Part shown: one piece after another, positions 8,732 through 16,735 of the stretch
Numbering within the stretch: the first letter of the stretch is position 1
Layout of the letters: each line of letters starts with the position of its first letter
Assembly (NCBI RefSeq): GCF_014673495.1
Contig: NZ_CP051006.1
Location: 1,116,001-1,180,000 of the forward strand
Direction: 5' to 3'
DNA length: 64,000 nt
Origin: Streptomyces griseofuscus
GTDB taxonomy: Bacteria > Actinomycetota > Actinomycetes > Streptomycetales > Streptomycetaceae
Position numbers and translations under genes: made by a program
Notes under the pieces: model-generated
Databases searched by the model: none
What the model saw: only the letters and a program-made list of their open reading frames with translations
What the model was told of the DNA's origin: nothing

Positions 8732-9085
8732 TCAGGGGTTCGCCGTGCGCCCCGGCGGTGTGAAGGCGTACAGCCCGAGGATCTCCGGCAGCGGTGCCAC
8801 GCCCGGACCGCCGGACCGTACCCAGGTGATGATGTCCTCGGTCGCTTCCGGGTCGTTGACGAGCCCCAGCCAGACCGGGCGGCCACCGGCGGCGCGGCCG
8901 GTGGCGGAGGGCCGTACGACGATGACGTTGGCCTGGTCGCACACATCGAGGCAGTCGGAGATCCGCAGGGGCACCGCCGCCTCCAGCCGGGCGGTCTGTG
9001 CCGCGTGGTCGACGCCGGTCACCTTCGGGCTGCCGCAGCAGCAGTCACGGCACACGACGACACGGCACGGGACCGATCCGGCCAC
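8732..9085 (-). CDS. (2Fe-2S) ferredoxin domain protein, thioredoxin-like
   Basis: A 117-residue cytosolic protein resembling thioredoxin-like [2Fe-2S] ferredoxins. Cysteines cluster in CRDCCCGS near the N-terminus and in a CLDVC (Cx3C) motif near residues 45-49, followed by DQANVIVVRPS, the typical last strand around the cluster. The GTG at 9085 has a G-rich stretch (GGGGGG) about 6 nt upstream. The stop lies at 8732-8734, just before the mmsA fragment. Its redox partner cannot be told from the sequence. Confidence 0.7.
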   Translation of the reverse strand: MAGSVPCRVVVCRDCCCGSPKVTGVDHAAQTARLEAAVPLRISDCLDVCDQANVIVVRPSATGRAAGGRPVWLGLVNDPEATEDIITWVRSGGPGVAPLPEILGLYAFTPPGRTANP

Positions 9086-9127
9086 TGCTACCCCCCGGAC
9101 TTCCGGCTCGATTTGACGATCATCATC

Positions 9128-9961
9128 TCATCGGCTGACGCGGGGTGACCATCCCGGCGGCCCGAACACATACCCGGCCCGGTCCCGCCATCGCACCGCC
9201 GCGCGGACGTCGCGCCAGGCGGCCGCGTACTCGTGGAAGGCCACCCGCACCAGGTTGTAGCTGTCGATGTTCTTCGTCAGCCCGTACACCACCCGCTCCC
9301 CCTCCGGCTCGAAGGTGCGGAAGAGCCGGTCCCAGATGATGAGGATGCCGCCGTAATTGCGGTCCAGGTACACCTGGTTGGAGCCGTGGTGGACCCGGTG
9401 GTGCGAGGGCGTGTTGAAGAACCACTCCACCGGGCGCCACAGCTTGTCCACCCGCTCGGTGTGCAGGAAGAACTGGTAGACGAGGCTGACCGCCTGCTCC
9501 ACCAGGATCATCCACGGCGGCACGCCGAGCAGCGCCAGCGGCAGCCAGAACGGCAGGCCGGTCATCGGCGTCCAGGTCTGGCGCAGCGCGGTGGAGAGGT
9601 TGTAGCGCAGGCTGGAGTGGTGCACCACATGGCTCGCCCACAGCACCCGTACCCGGTGATGGGCCCGGTGGTAGGCGTAGTAGGCCAGGTCGTCGCCGAA
9701 GAACAGCAGCAGCCAGGTCCAGCCGGAGGACGGCGACAGATGCCAGGGGACGGCGGTGTACGCGGCGGCGTAGACCACGATGGTCGCCACCTTCCACGGC
9801 ACCGCGATGACCTGGCTGCCCGCGCCCATGGACATGCTGGTGACGGTGTCGCGCAGCTCGTACCCGCGCTCGTCGTCGTCCGGCAGGAAGCGGTACGACA
9901 GCGCCTCCACCACGACCAGCAGCACGAACGCCGGGATCGCGTAGACCACGGCGGGGATCAT
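9128..9961 (-). CDS. sterol desaturase/fatty acid hydroxylase family membrane protein
   Basis: Predicted di-iron integral membrane oxygenase. The 277-residue protein has hydrophobic segments at about 3-20, 52-72 and 80-97, and a fourth pair around 135-165. The family histidine boxes are present: HRAHH (98-102), HVVHH (111-115) and HHRVHH (187-192). The substrate is unknown. The start codon overlaps the stop of the upstream gntR gene as ATGA, so the pair is one transcript. A P450 electron-transfer operon lies divergently behind the same regulator. Confidence 0.85.
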   Translation of the reverse strand: MIPAVVYAIPAFVLLVVVEALSYRFLPDDDERGYELRDTVTSMSMGAGSQVIAVPWKVATIVVYAAAYTAVPWHLSPSSGWTWLLLFFGDDLAYYAYHRAHHRVRVLWASHVVHHSSLRYNLSTALRQTWTPMTGLPFWLPLALLGVPPWMILVEQAVSLVYQFFLHTERVDKLWRPVEWFFNTPSHHRVHHGSNQVYLDRNYGGILIIWDRLFRTFEPEGERVVYGLTKNIDSYNLVRVAFHEYAAAWRDVRAAVRWRDRAGYVFGPPGWSPRVSR

Positions 9962-10680
9962 CGCCGTGCCCCCTTACCGGCGCGGGGCGCGGCGGGCACG
10001 CTGCGGGTCAGCAGCTCACGGGCCAGCAGCTCGGCCGCGCCGGCCTCGCGGGCAGTGATGTGCCCGGCGAGCCGCCGATGGGCCTCGACGTCGAGGATCT
10101 CGCCGGCGCCGAGGTCGGCGGGCACGTCGGCGACCGGGATCAGTCCGTCGACCAGGCTGTTGAAGGCCAGCAGATAGGCGATGTTCCCGGAGCCCTCCAC
10201 GATCAGCCGCCACCAGGCGATGTAGGTCTCGTCCAGCTCGGTCAGATCGGGTCCGGCCTGGGCGTGTGCCTCGACGGCCGCGGCGATCTCGGCGGCGGCC
10301 CGCGCGGAGCAGCGCAGCGCGCACAGCCGGGCGGCGTCCGCGCCGATACAGGCCCGCATCTCCAGGGCGTCGCGGGCGATGTCCTGCACGGTGGGCCCGC
10401 TGTCGGCGGCGGCGATGCCCACGGCGAGTTCCAGACCGGCGGTGCGCCGCCAGTCCAGCACCTGGGTACGGCCGCCGTGGCTGACCTCGACCAGCCGGGC
10501 CTGCTGGAGGCGTTTGACGGCCTCCCGTACGGCGTGCCGGTTCACCCCGAACTCGGCCGCGAGTTCCCGCTCGGCGGTGAGCGCGCTGCCCGCCGGCAGC
10601 GCCCCGCCGAGAATCCTGTCCCGCAACAGGGCGAAGAGCTGGTCGGAGACCGCCTCGCGCCGTATGTGTCCCTCGGTCAT
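9958..10680 (-). CDS. GntR-family (FadR-type) transcriptional regulator
   Basis: A 240-residue regulator. An N-terminal winged helix (about 5-75, with RDRILGGALPAGSALTAERELAAEF and NRHAVREAVKRLQQARLV) is followed by a helical effector-binding domain of the FCD type. The ATG at 10680 is used because family homology starts there; the long upstream open frame is an artefact of high G+C. It is coupled to the hydroxylase gene and is divergent from the ferredoxin/reductase/P450 operon. A FadR-like palindrome lies in the shared promoter region. Confidence 0.87.
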   Translation of the reverse strand: MTEGHIRREAVSDQLFALLRDRILGGALPAGSALTAERELAAEFGVNRHAVREAVKRLQQARLVEVSHGGRTQVLDWRRTAGLELAVGIAAADSGPTVQDIARDALEMRACIGADAARLCALRCSARAAAEIAAAVEAHAQAGPDLTELDETYIAWWRLIVEGSGNIAYLLAFNSLVDGLIPVADVPADLGAGEILDVEAHRRLAGHITAREAGAAELLARELLTRSVPAAPRAGKGARR

Positions 10681-10715
10681 GGCGATCAGGGTGGCCGCGG
10701 TTCGTACAGTGGTCA

Positions 10716-10730
10716 ACTGGTTGGACCAGT
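10716..10730. promoter_or_regulatory. GntR/FadR-type operator palindrome
   Basis: ACTGGT-TGG-ACCAGT is a perfect 6-bp inverted repeat with a 3-bp spacer, and a second TGGTC precedes it at 10709. It lies 36 bp before the gntR start and about 175 bp before the ferredoxin start. FadR-family GntR proteins bind TGGTnnnACCA-like sites, so autoregulation and control of the divergent P450 operon are likely. Confidence 0.65.
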
Positions 10731-10905
10731 TTTTCTGCGCGGGCCCGCGGACATGTGGGCGTTCGTCCGGATCCGTCAACCGGCGCTTCCCTCCGCGGCG
10801 TTGGCGCGCGGCTCCCGGCCGCCGCCCGGGTGGCCGTGCGCGCGCCCCGGTCTCACCCCATGCTGGATATGAGGGGGCGGTACGGCGGAGGAGGAAGTGG
10901 TTGCG

Positions 10906-11115
10906 ATGCAGACCGTTGTCGACCTCACGCGCTGCCAGGGGTACGCACAGTGCGTGTTCCTCGCGCCGGACGTGTTCGGGCTGCACGGCGAGGAGGGGCT
11001 GCTGTACGCCCCGGCCGTCCCCGACGATCAGGTCGAACGGGTGCGCCAGGCCGCCGCGGCCTGCCCGGTGCAGGCCATTCTCCTCGGGGAAGAGGTGAGC
11101 GGCGGTGCCCGATGA
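10906..11115 (+). CDS. P450-type ferredoxin, probably [3Fe-4S]
   Basis: A 69-residue electron carrier for the P450 encoded two genes downstream. Cysteines at 10 and 16 (CQGYAQC) and 53 (ACPVQAI) give the CX5C...CP pattern of single-cluster [3Fe-4S] ferredoxins; the position of the fourth ligand is not Cys. The ATG at 10906 has GAGGAA about 9 nt upstream; a GTG at 10897 sits too close to that site. The 3' end overlaps the reductase gene by 11 bp. Confidence 0.9.
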   Translation: MQTVVDLTRCQGYAQCVFLAPDVFGLHGEEGLLYAPAVPDDQVERVRQAAAACPVQAILLGEEVSGGAR

Positions 11116-12460
11116 CCTCATGGACGGCCGGATCGTCGTCGTGGGCGCCTCGCTGGCCGGGCTGCGGGCCGCGGAGGCGCTGCGCGAGCAGGGTTTCACC
11201 GGCTCCCTGACCATCGTCGGGGACGAGCCCCATCCGCCGTACGACCGCCCGCCGCTGTCCAAGCAGGTACTGCTGGGCGTCGCGCCCGCCGACTCCACCG
11301 GGCTGCCGATGCGCCGCGACCCCGAGGCGGACTGGGTGCTCGGTGTAAGGGCCACCGGCCTGGACACGCTGGGCCAGCGGGTGCTGCTCGACGACGGGGA
11401 GTCACTGCCGTACGACCGGGTGCTGATCGCCACCGGAACCCGCGCCCGGCCCTGGCCGAACCCGGCGGAGGCCGCGCTGGACGGCGTGTTCACCGTGCGC
11501 ACCCGCGAGGACGCGGCGGGGCTCGCGGCGGCGCTGGACGCGGGACCGCGGCGGGTGCTGGTGATCGGCGGCGGGTTCACCGGCTCCGAGATCGCCTCGG
11601 CCTGCCGGGAGCGCGGTCTGGAGGTCACGGTCACCGAGCGCGGCCCGGCGCCCCTGGTCGGCGCGCTCGGCGGCACCCTGTCCAAGCTCGCGGCCGCCAT
11701 GCAGCGCAACCACGGCGTGGACCTGCGCACCGGGGTCACGGTGACCAGGCTGCTCGGCGAGAAGACCTTCACCGGTGTGGAGCTGTCCGACGGCAACCAG
11801 GTGGACGCGGATGTGTGCGTGGTGGCGCTCGGCGCGGTGCGCAATGTGGAGTGGCTCGCGGAGTCCGGGCTCGCGGCGGGCCCGCGCGGGCTGGCCTGTG
11901 ACGCCGGGTGCCGGGCCTTCAACATGTACGGCATCGTCACCGACGACGTCTTCGTGGCCGGTGACGTCTCCCGCTTCCCGCACCCGCTCTTCGGCTACCA
12001 GCTGCTGTCCCTGGAGCACTGGGGCAACGCGGTCACCCAGGCCGAGGTGGCCGCCCACAACATGGTCAACCCGGGACCGCTGCGGCGCCCGCACCTGGCC
12101 CTGCCGACGTTCTGGTCGACCCAGTTCGGGCTCAACATCAAGTCGGTGGGGGTGCCCACCTACTCCGACCACGTGGTCATCGCGCAGGGCTCCCTGGAGG
12201 CGCGGCGGCTCGCCATGGTCTACGGCTACCGGGGCCGGGTCACCGCCGCGGTCACCGTCGACATGGCCAAGTCGCTCGACTACTACCGGCATCTGATCGA
12301 GACCGGCGCGCCGTTCCCGCCCCCGCCGGGCGCCGCCGACCGGGCGATCGCCGCCGAGATCCCGATCCCGTCCGACGTACCGGACCCGTCGGTGCTGTCC
12401 CACGGCCCGACGGTCGCACTGACCGGCTATCTGCCGGACCGCCGGCTGACGGTGGTATAG
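11105..12460 (+). CDS. NAD(P)H-dependent ferredoxin reductase (FAD)
   Basis: Flavoprotein that passes electrons from NAD(P)H to the adjacent ferredoxin. FAD-binding motif VVVGASLAGLRAAEAL lies at about 11-26, ATGTRARP at about 109-116, and NAD-binding motif VLVIGGGFTGSEIAS at about 151-165. A late FVAGDVSRFPHPLFG segment carries the conserved Asp that contacts FAD. At 451 residues it is a little longer than putidaredoxin reductase-like proteins because of a C-terminal extension. The GTG at 11105 has AGAGG 9 nt upstream and overlaps the ferredoxin gene; the ATG at 11120 is an alternative. Confidence 0.9.
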   Translation: MPDDLMDGRIVVVGASLAGLRAAEALREQGFTGSLTIVGDEPHPPYDRPPLSKQVLLGVAPADSTGLPMRRDPEADWVLGVRATGLDTLGQRVLLDDGESLPYDRVLIATGTRARPWPNPAEAALDGVFTVRTREDAAGLAAALDAGPRRVLVIGGGFTGSEIASACRERGLEVTVTERGPAPLVGALGGTLSKLAAAMQRNHGVDLRTGVTVTRLLGEKTFTGVELSDGNQVDADVCVVALGAVRNVEWLAESGLAAGPRGLACDAGCRAFNMYGIVTDDVFVAGDVSRFPHPLFGYQLLSLEHWGNAVTQAEVAAHNMVNPGPLRRPHLALPTFWSTQFGLNIKSVGVPTYSDHVVIAQGSLEARRLAMVYGYRGRVTAAVTVDMAKSLDYYRHLIETGAPFPPPPGAADRAIAAEIPIPSDVPDPSVLSHGPTVALTGYLPDRRLTVV

Positions 12461-12485
12461 CCCGCCCCGACTCCGAGGAGCCGAC

Positions 12486-13667
12486 ATGGACCCCGGCACC
12501 CTGCTGGCCAGGATCACCGACTACGCCAGCCGCCCCGACCCCTACCCCCTGTACGCGGAGCTCCGCGAGGCCGGCGCCGTCGTCCCGCAGGCCGACGGCA
12601 GCCTGCTGATCGGCGGCTATCACGAGGTCGCCGCGCTGCTGCACGATCCGCGGATGAGCGCGGATCCCCGCACCCGCGGCCTGGAGACCGCCAAGCCGCC
12701 GTTCCTGCGCCTGGACGATCCGGAGCACCACCGGCTGCGCACCCTGGCCATGCGGCCGTTCGGCCCGCCGCACACGCCGCACCGGGTGGACGGGATGCGC
12801 ACCGAGATCGAGAACATCACCAAGGAGCTGCTGGCGCCGTTCGAGTCGGGCGGACAGGTCGATCTCGTGGACGACTTCGCCTATCCGCTGCCGGTCACGG
12901 TGATCTGCCGGCTGCTCGGGGTGCCGCACGAGGACGAACCGCTCTTCCGGGCCTGGTCGGACACGCTGGTGGCGTCCGCCGACGTACGGCCGGACGCCAG
13001 CTCGGCGCCGCGCGACGAGGCCGAGCGGGCCCGCCAGGAGATGGGCGGGTATCTGGTGGGCCTGGCCGAGCAGCGCCGGGAAGACCCGCGCGACGACCTC
13101 CTGTCCGCGTTCGTCTCCGAACCCGACCCCGAGTTGCGGCTCAGCCAGGAGGAACTGGCGCAGACCGCGGTGCTGTTGCTGATCGCCGGGCACGAGACCA
13201 CGGTCAACCTCATCACCAACGGGGTGCTGACCCTGCTGCGCCATCCCGAGGAGCTGGACCGGCTGCGCCGCGAACCCGAGCTGATGCCGAGGGCGGTGGA
13301 GGAACTGCTGCGCTTCGAACCCCCGGTGCACATGCGCGAGCGCATCCCGCTCGCCGACTTCGATGTCGCCGGCACCACGCTCCCGCGCGGCTCCTCCGTG
13401 TTCCTGGCCCTGGCCGCGGGCAACCGCGACCCGCGCCGCTTCACCGATCCCGACCGCTTCGACCCGACCCGCGCCGACAATGAGCACCTCGGCTTCGGCT
13501 CCGGCATCCACCTCTGCTACGGCGCCCCGCTCGCCCGTCTGGAGGCGCAGTCCGCGCTGACGGCGCTGCTACCCCGGCTGGGCACGGCGGAACTGGTCGA
13601 GGACCCGCCGCCGTACCGGCAGAACGCCATGCTGCGGGGGCCGCGCCATCTGACGCTGAGGTTCTGA
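12486..13667 (+). CDS. cytochrome P450 (class I system)
   Basis: Heme monooxygenase of 393 residues. The I-helix AGHETT (234-239), the K-helix ELLR (E273, R276) and the heme loop FGSGIHLCYG (337-346, Cys344) are all canonical. ATG at 12486 is preceded by GAGGAG about 6 nt upstream. Together with its ferredoxin and reductase it makes a complete three-component system in one operon. The neighbouring GntR regulator and membrane hydroxylase suggest a lipid-like or terpenoid substrate, which is inference. Confidence 0.93.
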   Translation: MDPGTLLARITDYASRPDPYPLYAELREAGAVVPQADGSLLIGGYHEVAALLHDPRMSADPRTRGLETAKPPFLRLDDPEHHRLRTLAMRPFGPPHTPHRVDGMRTEIENITKELLAPFESGGQVDLVDDFAYPLPVTVICRLLGVPHEDEPLFRAWSDTLVASADVRPDASSAPRDEAERARQEMGGYLVGLAEQRREDPRDDLLSAFVSEPDPELRLSQEELAQTAVLLLIAGHETTVNLITNGVLTLLRHPEELDRLRREPELMPRAVEELLRFEPPVHMRERIPLADFDVAGTTLPRGSSVFLALAAGNRDPRRFTDPDRFDPTRADNEHLGFGSGIHLCYGAPLARLEAQSALTALLPRLGTAELVEDPPPYRQNAMLRGPRHLTLRF

Positions 13668-13724
13668 CGACTGCGATGGCCCGAACCTCTCCCGGTGGCG
13701 GCGCGGGGCTGAGACGATCGGGCC

Positions 13725-14378
13725 ATGGCAGAGATCATCTTGATGTCCGATCCGAAGGTCGCCGCCGTGCCCGTGCGGGAGTGCGGTGAGCGGCTGGTGG
13801 ATGTGCGCCGTGACGGCCGGCTGCCGGTCGACGCGCGCAAGGTGGACGGGGGCGGTGCGTTCGCCCGGCTACGGGAGGGTGTGTTCGAACGGCTGCTCAA
13901 GGCACAGGAGTTGCTGCCCGAGGGGCTGCGGCTGCTGTTCGTCGAGGGGTACCGGCCGCCGTCCCTCCAGCGGCGCTATTTCGAGGAGTACAGCGCGGAG
14001 TTGAGCGCCGCTCACCCCGACTGGTCCGCCGAGCTGGTGCGTTCGGCGGCCAGCCGGTACGTCTCGCCGCCCGAGATCGCCCCGCACAGTGCCGGGGCGG
14101 CCGTCGATCTCACGCTGATCGACGCCGACGGCCAGGAGCTGGACATGGGAACGGCGATGAACGCCAACCCCGAGGACAGCGCGGGTGCCTGCTACACGGC
14201 GGCGGACAACATCAGCGACACGGCCCGCGCCCACCGTGACGTCCTGGGGTCGGCCCTGACCGCCGCCGGGCTGGTGAACTACCCCACGGAATGGTGGCAT
14301 TGGTCGTACGGCGACCGGTACTGGGCCCTGACGACGGGGGCTCCGGCGGCGCTCTACGGGCCGAGGGAACTCGGGTAG
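13725..14378 (+). CDS. D-Ala-D-Ala dipeptidase, VanX-like (peptidase M15D)
   Basis: Zinc dipeptidase of 217 residues. The motif FVEGYRPPSLQ (Arg77), the zinc-binding APHSAGAAVDL (His121, Asp128) and TEWWHWSYGD (catalytic Glu189, His192) match VanX/DdpX. There is no signal peptide, so it is cytoplasmic. No vanH, vanA or vanRS lies nearby, so a housekeeping role in recycling D-Ala dipeptides is more likely than a complete glycopeptide resistance cassette. The gene stands alone after the P450. Confidence 0.87.
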   Translation: MAEIILMSDPKVAAVPVRECGERLVDVRRDGRLPVDARKVDGGGAFARLREGVFERLLKAQELLPEGLRLLFVEGYRPPSLQRRYFEEYSAELSAAHPDWSAELVRSAASRYVSPPEIAPHSAGAAVDLTLIDADGQELDMGTAMNANPEDSAGACYTAADNISDTARAHRDVLGSALTAAGLVNYPTEWWHWSYGDRYWALTTGAPAALYGPRELG

Positions 14379-14440
14379 CACGACGCGGGTGGAGCCGGCC
14401 GGAGCGAGCGCCGATGTTCCGCGTGCTCTATCGTGCCCCG

Positions 14441-15334
14441 ATGGGCAGGAGCTTGCGGCTGGCGGTCGCGCAGAGCACGGTTCCGGAGGATCCCACCGAC
14501 CCGGAGAATCTGCGGGCGAGCGGTCGGCAGATGCGGACGCTGCTGCGCGCGGCCGGTGCCGCCGGCGCGCGGCTGGTGCAGTTCCCGGAGGGGTCGATCA
14601 CCTACCCCGGCAAGCACGTACTCTCGTCCGGCCCGCGCGGGACGCTCGCCGCCGCTGACTGGAGCCGGGTCGACTGGGAGGTCGTACGCGCCGAGGCGGA
14701 GTCCGTCGCCGACCTGGCCGGAGAGCTGGGCCTCTGGGTGGCGTTCGGAGCGCCGCATCCGCTGACGCCCCCGCATCGGCCGCACAACAGCCTGTATGTC
14801 GTCTCGGACAAGGGTGTGCTCGTCTCCCGCTACGACAAGCGGTACCTGTCGCACACCGAGGTCTCGCACATGTACACACCGGGCACTGAGCCACTGGTCT
14901 TCGAGGTCGACGGCATCCGGTTCGGCACCGCCCTGTGCATCGAGGTGAACTTCCCGGAAGTCTTCCACGAGTACGAACAGTTGGGCGTGGAGTGCCTCCT
15001 GGTCTCCGTCATGGTCGACGACGCCGCACGGGCGGTCGTCGCGCAGGCGTACTCGACCCTCTACAACTACTGGGTGGGCTACTCCGTCCCGGCCCAGTTC
15101 GGGGCGACCGCTCCCGCCGCGGTCTTCGCTCCCGGCGGACGACGGCTCGCGAGCTGCCCCGCCGACAGCAGCCCCGGCCTCGCGATCGCCGACATCGACC
15201 TCGACTCGCGGGACCCCGACATCGACGCGGCGCTGCGTCTTGCGCGGCCGTGGCGCAGGACCGCACGGGCGGGCCTGTACGAGCGCCATGTCGTCCGGGG
15301 AGACCGCAGGAGCGACACGCGGAGCGAGTTCTGA
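14441..15334 (+). CDS. carbon-nitrogen hydrolase (nitrilase superfamily)
   Basis: Hydrolase of nitriles or amides with the Glu-Lys-Cys triad visible: FPEGSITYPG (Glu50), YDKRYLSHTE (Lys133) and ALCIEVNFPE (Cys166). About 297 residues, normal for the superfamily. I start at the ATG at 14441 because conserved LRLAVAQ follows. The upstream ATG at 14414 has a GGAG 9 nt before it and would add nine residues; either is possible. The substrate is not evident. Confidence 0.85.
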   Translation: MGRSLRLAVAQSTVPEDPTDPENLRASGRQMRTLLRAAGAAGARLVQFPEGSITYPGKHVLSSGPRGTLAAADWSRVDWEVVRAEAESVADLAGELGLWVAFGAPHPLTPPHRPHNSLYVVSDKGVLVSRYDKRYLSHTEVSHMYTPGTEPLVFEVDGIRFGTALCIEVNFPEVFHEYEQLGVECLLVSVMVDDAARAVVAQAYSTLYNYWVGYSVPAQFGATAPAAVFAPGGRRLASCPADSSPGLAIADIDLDSRDPDIDAALRLARPWRRTARAGLYERHVVRGDRRSDTRSEF

Positions 15335-15364
15335 GCGGCGGGATCCGGCCGAGCTGTCGGCGGC

Positions 15365-16135
15365 TCACCGTACGGCGGCCGGGTCCTCCCCTGTCAGCCG
15401 GGCCCGCAGGAGATCCGCCAGTTCGGGGATCTGCTCGGAGAGATAGAAGTGGCCGCCGGGGAAGATCCGCAGGTCGAAGGTCCCGGTGGTGTGGGCGCGC
15501 CAGGCGTGGGCCTCCTCGGGGGTGACACGGGGGTCCGTGTCGCCGGTGAGGGCGGTGATGGGGGTGCTGATGACGGTGGAGGGCGTGGCCCGGTAGGTCT
15601 CGACGGCGGTGTAGTCGCTGCGCAGGGCCGGGAGGATCATCCGCACGATCTCCTCGTCGTCCAGCAGCCGGGCGTCCGTGCCGCTGAGCCGGCGCATCTC
15701 GGCGATGATGCCGTCGTCGTCCCGCTGGTGCACGTTCTCGCCCGCGTAGGCGGACGGGGCGCGGCGCGCCGAGGCGAAGAGATGGACGGGGCCCTCGCCG
15801 TCGCGTTCGAAGCGGCGGGCCACCTCGAAGGCGACGATGGACCCCATGCTGTGCCCGAAGAACGTCAACGGGCGGTCCGCGTACGGCTGGAGAGCCTCAT
15901 GGGCGCGGTCCGCCAGCTCCGCGATGGTCTCGATGCCCTTCTCCGCGTGCCGGTCCTGCCGCCCCGGGTACTGCACCGCGACCACGTCGGCCGTGCCGCG
16001 CAGGGCCGCGGAGAGCGGGAAGTAGAAGGTCGCCGAGCCACCGGCGTGCGGGAAGCACACCAGCCGGGCGGACGCGTCGGGTGCCGGGTGGAAGCGGCGC
16101 ACCCACGGGTCGCCGGTCGGGCAGGCTGTCGTCAC
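15365..16135 (-). CDS. type II thioesterase (alpha/beta hydrolase)
   Basis: Editing thioesterase of the kind that removes stalled acyl groups from PKS or NRPS carrier proteins. The 256-residue protein has the N-terminal CFPHAGGSA segment, the nucleophile elbow GHSMG (Ser96), the acid GDTDPRVTPEE and a C-terminal GGHFYL with the catalytic His. The GTG start has GGAG 6 nt upstream. No polyketide or peptide synthetase lies within the window, so it is an orphan here and may act in trans. Confidence 0.88.
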   Translation of the reverse strand: MTTACPTGDPWVRRFHPAPDASARLVCFPHAGGSATFYFPLSAALRGTADVVAVQYPGRQDRHAEKGIETIAELADRAHEALQPYADRPLTFFGHSMGSIVAFEVARRFERDGEGPVHLFASARRAPSAYAGENVHQRDDDGIIAEMRRLSGTDARLLDDEEIVRMILPALRSDYTAVETYRATPSTVISTPITALTGDTDPRVTPEEAHAWRAHTTGTFDLRIFPGGHFYLSEQIPELADLLRARLTGEDPAAVR

Positions 16136-16214
16136 GATGTGCTCCAGGGGCCGGGAGGAGGAGTACGGCGGGGTCCCTCGCGGGGTCGGCCGAGGGCGGC
16201 TCGGCCGGATCCGG

Positions 16215-16643
16215 TCAGGCGGTCAACCAGCCCTTTTCCCGGGCCAGTTCGACGACCCGCTCCCTGACCTGGCGGATCTGCGCGGCCGTGAGGGAGTCGA
16301 CCGAGGTGACCAGGACCTCGGTCAGTTCGGTGCGGAAGCGGCCCGCGCCGGTGGCCTCACCGGACGGCGCGGCGGCGGGGCGCTCGGCGGTGGCGGCGCC
16401 GTCGGAGAAGACCGGGCGGTTGGGCAGGCGGTGCGAGGAGGGCTGGTAGACCAGCCGGATCTGGGAGGCCTTCGGGCCCTTCTCCCCCATCTCCAGGTGG
16501 AATTCGACCTCGCTGCCCTCGTGGTAGAGGTACTTCTCGTCCAGCAGGTCGTTCGCGTGCATGAAGACGTCCTCGCCCGGTTCGGCCGGGGCGATGAACC
16601 CGTATCCGCGGACCTCGTCGAAACGCAGCACCTTGCCGGTCAT
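16215..16643 (-). CDS. cold-shock domain RNA-binding protein with C-terminal extension
   Basis: The N-terminal cold-shock domain (about 1-68) carries both RNA-binding motifs, GYGFIAP and DVFMHAND. A Pro/Ala linker follows, then a predicted helical C-terminus (LTAAQIRQVRERVVELAREKG). At 142 residues it is twice the size of CspA; this longer form is common in Streptomyces. I used the ATG at 16643. A GTG at 16649 is better spaced from GGAGG (10 nt) and would add two residues. Confidence 0.85.
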   Translation of the reverse strand: MTGKVLRFDEVRGYGFIAPAEPGEDVFMHANDLLDEKYLYHEGSEVEFHLEMGEKGPKASQIRLVYQPSSHRLPNRPVFSDGAATAERPAAAPSGEATGAGRFRTELTEVLVTSVDSLTAAQIRQVRERVVELAREKGWLTA

Positions 16644-16735
16644 CAGCACAGCCCACACACCTCCAGCAACACCCGCACAACGTCAACGCTGGTGAACTTA
16701 CACAGCTTCGGCCCCGGTTTCGACCCCCGAGGTCC

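Noticed and set aside
13725..14378. Glycopeptide resistance cassette
   Set aside because: Only the VanX-like gene is present; no vanH, vanA or two-component system is nearby.
15365..16135. Edge of a polyketide or peptide synthetase cluster
   Set aside because: The type II thioesterase has no synthetase, carrier protein or tailoring set around it within the window.
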